IMG/VR virus record: IMGVR_UViG_3300044970_000388
Span: 1-25,492 of that record
Length of the DNA stretch: 25,492 nucleotides
From: a virus
Strand: one strand, 5' to 3'
Positions 21,232-25,492 of the stretch are shown here, one piece after another (within the stretch, counting starts at the first letter, position 1; each line of letters begins with the position of its first letter). Below the pieces are notes generated by a model. It was not told the DNA's origin. It made no database searches and saw nothing but the letters and a program-made list of their open reading frames with translations. The position numbers and the translations under genes were made by a program.

Positions 21232-21731
21232 AAAAACCAACCCGTATATGTTGTGGAATCTGAAGATGGGTAAACATCTCCGTTACTATTAGTGGTGTAT
21301 TCGGGAAACAACGCATTGTTGAAACTCATATAATCTATGAATCTTTCGGTGTAATAAACTGCTAACTGCCGTTGCTTTTCTATTAAAAAGTCTACTTCGT
21401 TTTTATCTACGTTAGTGGCGTTTTCGGAACTATGTTTAAAGATTCCCTTGTTTGCTATTGTATAGGCTTGGAAGGGTAGAAATTCAACCATTGCCCAATG
21501 TATTAACATAGGCTTTAAATAGGTTTCGACAAGGGTTAAATAAGGGTTTATTAACGTATTGTTTATTATGTCGGTTTTAATCTTCTCTAATAAGTCCGTA
21601 CCCGTGTAATTTTGTATATGTATGTCCTGCGCTACCTTTATCCATTGTATAAAGGTATCCGTATCCATATTCCCGTTAACTGCGGTAAATCGTACTAAAT
21701 CGTCGCGGGTTATTAATAATGCTTCAGCCAT
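21228..21731 (-). CDS. Head-tail connector (DUF6712-like)
   Basis: A 167-residue, mainly helical protein beginning 'MAEALLITRDDLVRFTAVNG', resembling gp6-type connector proteins encoded after the portal in Bacteroidota phages. The pattern 'YLKPMLIHWAMVEFLPF' (about 71-87) forms a central helix. It starts at the portal stop (shared base at 21731). Expected to form the ring under the portal to which the tail attaches. Confidence 0.65.
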   Translation of the reverse strand: MAEALLITRDDLVRFTAVNGNMDTDTFIQWIKVAQDIHIQNYTGTDLLEKIKTDIINNTLINPYLTLVETYLKPMLIHWAMVEFLPFQAYTIANKGIFKHSSENATNVDKNEVDFLIEKQRQLAVYYTERFIDYMSFNNALFPEYTTNSNGDVYPSSDSTTYTGWFL

Positions 21732-23509
21732 TATTTAAATCTTTTATTGGTTGGTAAAAAGCCATTATACGGCATATCCACGGGGCGTTGGGCTACTTTC
21801 TTATCGTTCTTAATAACGTAACCTAATTTTTCCGCTTTAGTCCCTGCAATTACTTTAGCGTTAGGGGAATTTACATCGATTCCCGTACCTTCAAAACTTG
21901 CGTAAACTTGTTTATTCCATCTGTGGTGGCAGTTACCGCCCCCTTTGTAAAACCAAATCGAATAAGTGTTAGCGCCTCGCGCCCCCCAACCTTCGTTAAC
22001 TACTTGCTTTGACATTCTTTCTATGTCTTCTTTTCGGTAAATCTTATTTGCGGCTATCATTTTTTTACAGAACTCCCGACTCTTTGCCGTTGTAACTCCT
22101 GCATAAACGTAACGTGTAATAAATTTAATACCGTCTATAACATCGTCTTGTTTACTCTTTGAGTTAGGAAACGCTACGCCCGTGGAAACTATCTTTTTCG
22201 CTTTCTCAAATAGTGTTTTTTTGCGCTCTTTGAATAATTCGTTTTCCGCTTCGTCGGTGTCGTAATCTAATTCGTATTCGTCTACCAATAACCATTCGGG
22301 GTTAGGGTCTTCTCCAAGTTCAATTAATGCCGTAGCTACTTCGTTGTCTAAATTGCTTTGGGCTTTTAGTTCTGTTGTATCTGCCCCCGTTTCTTCGGCT
22401 ACTTGTTCTTCTGTTTGTGCGTTTTCAAGGTCTGTAAATTCAAGTGGTTTGAGCGTCTTGAAGAATAGTTTTAAACTAATTCCGTTATATGCTAAAATGC
22501 GGTCGAAGGCTTCTAATATTTCTTCTTGAAATGGTCGAATAACCATATTATTAAAAAGAATAAAAGAGTTCTGTAATTCATCAGCGTTAGAACTAAAGCC
22601 ATTTGTTGATGCAATACCGAAAAGTAACGGGCTTGTAACGTTGTGTCCTAACATTATTTTTCGTAAGCATTCTTCAGAAAGGTAAGTATAATGGTCGGGC
22701 GCGTCGTTTAGTGGTACGTCGTCTATTGTGGTTTTTGATTCCGAATTTTGATTAAAAGCAACTATTACTTTTTCTCCCTTCGAACCCGTTAACTTACCCA
22801 TAACCTTTTGGGCTATTAGGTCTTGTTGTTCTTCGCTCGGGACTCCGTTGTTAAAGTTGATTACTTTCGTTCCGCTGAAGCCGTGTTGAACTTCATTAAT
22901 AAGGTAGTCGGAAACTTCTTCTTCTAAAACTGCGTAAGGTATCGCGCCTTGGTAGTCGGGATAAGCATAGTATTTCATCCCTACGCCGTAAGGCTTAACA
23001 AACATTATTTCTACTTTCTCCTTTGAGAATCCAAAGGCGGGTAGCCTTTTAGGTTCGTATTTTCGTGTGTCTTCCCAATTATCCGAGTAATAATAACCCG
23101 TAATTTCTCCTTTTTCGTTGCATTTTTCTGCGCGTAATAGGTTCACGGGTATATGATAAGCCTTTAGAATCTTATCGTGCTTGTCGTTATAATGTACTTG
23201 TATTGCAAATTGACCAAATAACTTCCTATCGAATACCATTTTTCTAACGCAATCGGTAGAAAACAAAGTCATCATTTGCGCGTATTCGTTGGGCTTTCTT
23301 GAAGCGTCCAAGGCGCTTAAACCTTTTCCGTAAATAAGTCGCGCTACGTTGTTTATAATGGCGCTATTCGTGGTCGACTTGGTGTACCTTTCTATCAAGT
23401 AACCGAAGTAATTATTATCTTCGCCGAATTCTACCCAATTATCGCGCTTCGATTCTTGAATCGTTGGTTGTTGGTATTCTGCTAAATGTAAAACGTGTAT
23501 ATTATTCAT
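21731..23509 (-). CDS. Portal protein with extra C-terminal domain (592 aa)
   Basis: Residues ~1-380 form a portal protein: helical stem and wing regions, 'GEDNNYFGYL', 'INFNNGVPSEEQQ' and 'GHNVTSPLLFG' (about 283-293), typical of Bacteroidota-phage portals. An acidic linker (~365-430) leads to a C-terminal ~160 residues with 'SREFCKKMI', 'GWGARG' and 'GGGNCHHRW', a Cys/His motif reminiscent of Mu F-like minor head domains. A fused minor-head domain would explain the long size (592 against the usual 400-500). It overlaps the genes on both sides and pairs with the terminase at 7142-8302. Confidence 0.82.
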   Translation of the reverse strand: MNNIHVLHLAEYQQPTIQESKRDNWVEFGEDNNYFGYLIERYTKSTTNSAIINNVARLIYGKGLSALDASRKPNEYAQMMTLFSTDCVRKMVFDRKLFGQFAIQVHYNDKHDKILKAYHIPVNLLRAEKCNEKGEITGYYYSDNWEDTRKYEPKRLPAFGFSKEKVEIMFVKPYGVGMKYYAYPDYQGAIPYAVLEEEVSDYLINEVQHGFSGTKVINFNNGVPSEEQQDLIAQKVMGKLTGSKGEKVIVAFNQNSESKTTIDDVPLNDAPDHYTYLSEECLRKIMLGHNVTSPLLFGIASTNGFSSNADELQNSFILFNNMVIRPFQEEILEAFDRILAYNGISLKLFFKTLKPLEFTDLENAQTEEQVAEETGADTTELKAQSNLDNEVATALIELGEDPNPEWLLVDEYELDYDTDEAENELFKERKKTLFEKAKKIVSTGVAFPNSKSKQDDVIDGIKFITRYVYAGVTTAKSREFCKKMIAANKIYRKEDIERMSKQVVNEGWGARGANTYSIWFYKGGGNCHHRWNKQVYASFEGTGIDVNSPNAKVIAGTKAEKLGYVIKNDKKVAQRPVDMPYNGFLPTNKRFK

Positions 23510-23834
23510 ACATTATAAAGTCGTTAATGGTTTGATTAGAAACGTAGCCCCCGTTATTTACTGAGAAAGTGTTAATAGGTTGGTTAGTACAAAAAATACG
23601 TTCCTTTAAAACTATGTTTGAACCCCCGTCTTTTAGTACCATCCAATAAAAATGGTTTTCTTCAGTTGGAAGTACGCCGCTAAAAGTATGTACATAATCG
23701 CCACCCGTGAACACACCCGTAACAACTACCATAACATTTGTATTTTCATCGGTAAGTTCTAAAGTTACGGGCGTTCCGTACCTTGGTATAAAGTCGAAGG
23801 TTTGGCTTACGTTAGATTCTTGAACTACTATCAT
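23502..23834 (-). CDS. Small structural protein (110 aa)
   Basis: A 110-residue beta-rich protein beginning 'MIVVQESNVSQTFDF' with 'PVTLELTDENTN' (about 22-33) and 'HFYWMVLKDGG' (about 61-71), a family pattern of small structural proteins in Bacteroidota phages that may decorate the capsid or complete the tail. It lies between the tail tube terminator and the portal, and overlaps the portal start by 8 nt. Confidence 0.55.
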   Translation of the reverse strand: MIVVQESNVSQTFDFIPRYGTPVTLELTDENTNVMVVVTGVFTGGDYVHTFSGVLPTEENHFYWMVLKDGGSNIVLKERIFCTNQPINTFSVNNGGYVSNQTINDFIMYE

Positions 23835-23869
23835 ATATTAATAACTCTTTATTCGTTTTTTTGTGCAAT

Positions 23870-23892
23870 AAAAAAGGGGGCTATTAACCCCC
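23870..23892 (-). terminator. Rho-independent terminator after the tail tube gene
   Basis: Minus-strand GGGGG-TTAATAG-CCCCC followed by six T. It is preceded by CATAGCGT (23905-23898), the same arrangement as the terminator at 18442-18463. It may give partial read-through, because no clear new promoter precedes the next gene. Confidence 0.85.
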
Positions 23893-23915
23893 AATTTACG
23901 CTATGAACAAAAGTT

Positions 23916-24479
23916 CTATGAATTAACTACCGTAGGGTTGTTAAGTAAAGCAACCAATGCCGCTTCGTCTGAACAATCAAGGAAGTTAGCGATTACGGGC
24001 TCTTGACCCGTAAAAGTCAATCCGTATCCGTTCATATCGCCCAACGCAGTACCATTTGAGATAGTCCCCGCAGTAACGTCCATACCTCTTACAAGACCTG
24101 CGATAAAGTATTGATTATTGTTATTTTCAACGATAATGTTAGGTCGTCCGTAAGATAACAATTTAATTTCTTTGTGTGTTACTGCGTCTTGTTTTTTCAA
24201 CTGAATAGACAACACTTGCTCAAAGAAAGTAGTTCCGTTTTCGCGTGAACTTGTAATAGTTTGTTCGAAAGAGTTTGTACCCTTTAATTCGAACTTGTAA
24301 ATAGAAGATAAGGCGGGTAAAGAAATCCCCGTAATTAAATCTGAAAGGGCGGGGGTAGGGTCGTAAGTAATGTCGGTTTGTGGGTCATAAAGACCATAGT
24401 TCAAAATATAGATATTTCGAAGTCCACCAACCGCGTCTTTACATTGCTCTTCCCGTCCGTGGCTAATATCGCAGCTCAT
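23916..24479 (-). CDS. Probable major tail tube protein (187 aa)
   Basis: A 187-residue beta-rich protein with 'GREEQCKDAVGGL' near the start, 'SSRENGTTFFEQ' (about 77-88), 'YGRPNIIVENNN' (about 110-121) and 'DMNGYGLTFTGQEP' (about 148-161). This pattern, ending in a Gly-rich strand then a conserved Glu, is what I associate with Bacteroidota-phage major tail proteins. Terminators on both sides indicate a strong separate transcript, fitting a protein made in bulk. Placement between capsid and portal is unusual. Confidence 0.65.
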   Translation of the reverse strand: MSCDISHGREEQCKDAVGGLRNIYILNYGLYDPQTDITYDPTPALSDLITGISLPALSSIYKFELKGTNSFEQTITSSRENGTTFFEQVLSIQLKKQDAVTHKEIKLLSYGRPNIIVENNNNQYFIAGLVRGMDVTAGTISNGTALGDMNGYGLTFTGQEPVIANFLDCSDEAALVALLNNPTVVNS

Positions 24480-24501
24480 AATTTTTAGTTTTAAAAAGTT
24501 T

Positions 24502-24531
24502 AAAAAAAGGGTGGCAGTTTATCCACCACCC
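24502..24531 (-). terminator. Rho-independent terminator after the capsid gene
   Basis: Minus-strand GGGTGG (24531-24526), an 11-base loop, CCACCC (24514-24509), then seven T. It lies 21 bases after the capsid stop and helps isolate the abundant capsid message. Confidence 0.88.
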
Positions 24532-24552
24532 CGTTATATTTTTAGTTATTGA

Positions 24553-25491
24553 TTATCCGTAAACTACGATGTCCTCGATAACTCCGTATTGCGCACCTGC
24601 TGCCATTCGCATAACGATTCGTACGTTATCGTCTCCCAATGTAGCGCTTGTATCGATTACTCTTACTTCTTGGGTGTCGCTTAAAAGTGAACATCCGAAA
24701 TAAAGGTTAGATACAGTTGTAGCCATCATAGAGTCAACAGGAAGTCCGTTAGCCATAAATACAGGAAGTCCGTTAAAAGTAAGGCTTCCGTTAGCATACC
24801 ACTGAGTTCCTAAGTTGTTAGTACCCGCGTTAGCTTCAGAACCCGTTAACAATCCGAAACCACCAAGGGCGGCTACGTATGCTTTAGCAACGTTTTGAGA
24901 AACGTAAATTTTAAGGTCGGGCTTTCCGTAAAGAGTAGACGGGATAGCATCGTAAACGGCTTGCATTTCACCGATAACGTTAGCGGCAGTAATAGCAACC
25001 GAAGGAACTAATTGAGCGGGTGGTAAGTTAGGGTCAACCAATGCAGTTGAATAAAGCCCGTCGAATTGTCCTGAAGTTGCGTTAGAACCTTGCCAAATAG
25101 AAATCTCGTTAGCGGATGCTACTTTTTCAGCGGCGTAAGCTATTAGATAATCAGCAAAAGATTTAGGCAAAGTGTCGAAAGAAGAGTAACCCATTTCGAT
25201 TGATTGCCAAGTTCTGTGGAACTCTGATTTACAAAGAGTCATATTTACTTGTAGGTCTTTAACCTCTAATACTCGCTCGGTAAGGTCTACCGTACCCACG
25301 GGGGTAAAGTCGCAAGTAGCATCTTTCAAGAAATCGGTAGTCTCCAAACGTTGGATAACCGCTTTAAATTTTACGTTAGGCATAACGGTAACCCCGCCAC
25401 CTTCGATAGTTGGTGCAGAAAGTAGGGCTGCGGAAACATATTTCCCCGCCCACTGACCTGCGTAAGTTGTAGTAATTGTTGGATTTGGCAT
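24553..25491 (-). CDS. Major capsid protein (HK97-like fold)
   Basis: A 312-residue protein, soluble, with 'YAGQWAGKYVSAALLSAPT' near the start and 'FHRTWQSIEMGYSSFD' (about 92-107), helix-rich, then 'LKIYVSQNVAKAYVAAL' (about 197-213) and a beta-rich end. Length and layout fit an HK97-fold capsid subunit of the Bacteroidota-phage type. The own terminator just downstream suits an abundant product. The ATG at 25491 is one base from the window edge, so a longer N-terminus cannot be excluded. Confidence 0.78.
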   Translation of the reverse strand: MPNPTITTTYAGQWAGKYVSAALLSAPTIEGGGVTVMPNVKFKAVIQRLETTDFLKDATCDFTPVGTVDLTERVLEVKDLQVNMTLCKSEFHRTWQSIEMGYSSFDTLPKSFADYLIAYAAEKVASANEISIWQGSNATSGQFDGLYSTALVDPNLPPAQLVPSVAITAANVIGEMQAVYDAIPSTLYGKPDLKIYVSQNVAKAYVAALGGFGLLTGSEANAGTNNLGTQWYANGSLTFNGLPVFMANGLPVDSMMATTVSNLYFGCSLLSDTQEVRVIDTSATLGDDNVRIVMRMAAGAQYGVIEDIVVYG

Positions 25492-25492
25492 T

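Overview
The window is part of a tailed-phage (siphovirus-like) genome or prophage that infects a member of the Bacteroidota, most probably a flavobacterium. Every supportable gene lies on the minus strand, so transcription runs from high to low coordinates. The host guess rests on three things. Early-gene promoters match the Bacteroidota pattern TTG-N17-23-TAnnTTTG. Most starts have A-rich leaders without a Shine-Dalgarno sequence. The structural and replication proteins resemble those of Bacteroidota phages. The DNA is AT-rich (roughly 35-40% GC by eye), packed with ATGA/TAATG overlaps, and shows no tRNA, CRISPR array or insertion sequence.

Layout in transcription order. (1) Head and connector block, 25491-21228: major capsid protein, a probable major tail tube protein, a small structural protein, a long portal protein with an extra C-terminal domain, and a head-tail connector. 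Rho-independent terminators follow the capsid and tail tube genes. (2) Lysis block, 21231-18487: two mini-genes, a small membrane protein, a holin, an endolysin with a YkuD-like His/Cys motif, a candidate one-piece spanin (lipoprotein signal plus C-terminal membrane segment), and a metallophosphoesterase that ends at a strong terminator. (3) Early region, 18367-11551, starting from a good promoter: small proteins, a DnaA-domain-IV-like protein, a structured leader RNA, an O/DnaD-like initiator containing iteron-like repeats, a DnaB/RepA-type ATPase, NinG, a PD-(D/E)XK-like protein, an ERF annealing protein with a YqaJ-type exonuclease, an SSB-tail protein and a small HTH protein. (4) Middle/packaging block, 11514-7142: its own promoter, a phage sigma factor, small proteins, a ParB-like protein, an ABC-ATPase/GNAT fusion, and the small and large terminase subunits. 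(5) Tail block, 7155-1: a G/GT-type tail chaperone pair with a nine-U slippery site, head-tail completion proteins, two large tail/baseplate proteins and a tape measure protein that runs out of the window.

How it may work together: early promoters fire with the host sigma factor and make the replication and recombination set. The phage sigma factor at 10935-11465 sits at the head of the packaging/tail transcript and is a natural candidate for switching on later genes. The structural genes are split into two blocks separated by lysis and early genes.

The most interesting points are: complete absence of GATC, CATG and GGCC in my read of the window; the -1 frameshift site; the ParB plus ABC-GNAT pair; the pseudoknot-like leader RNA before the initiator gene; and a motif found just upstream of two terminators that is exactly complementary to the start-codon regions of early genes.
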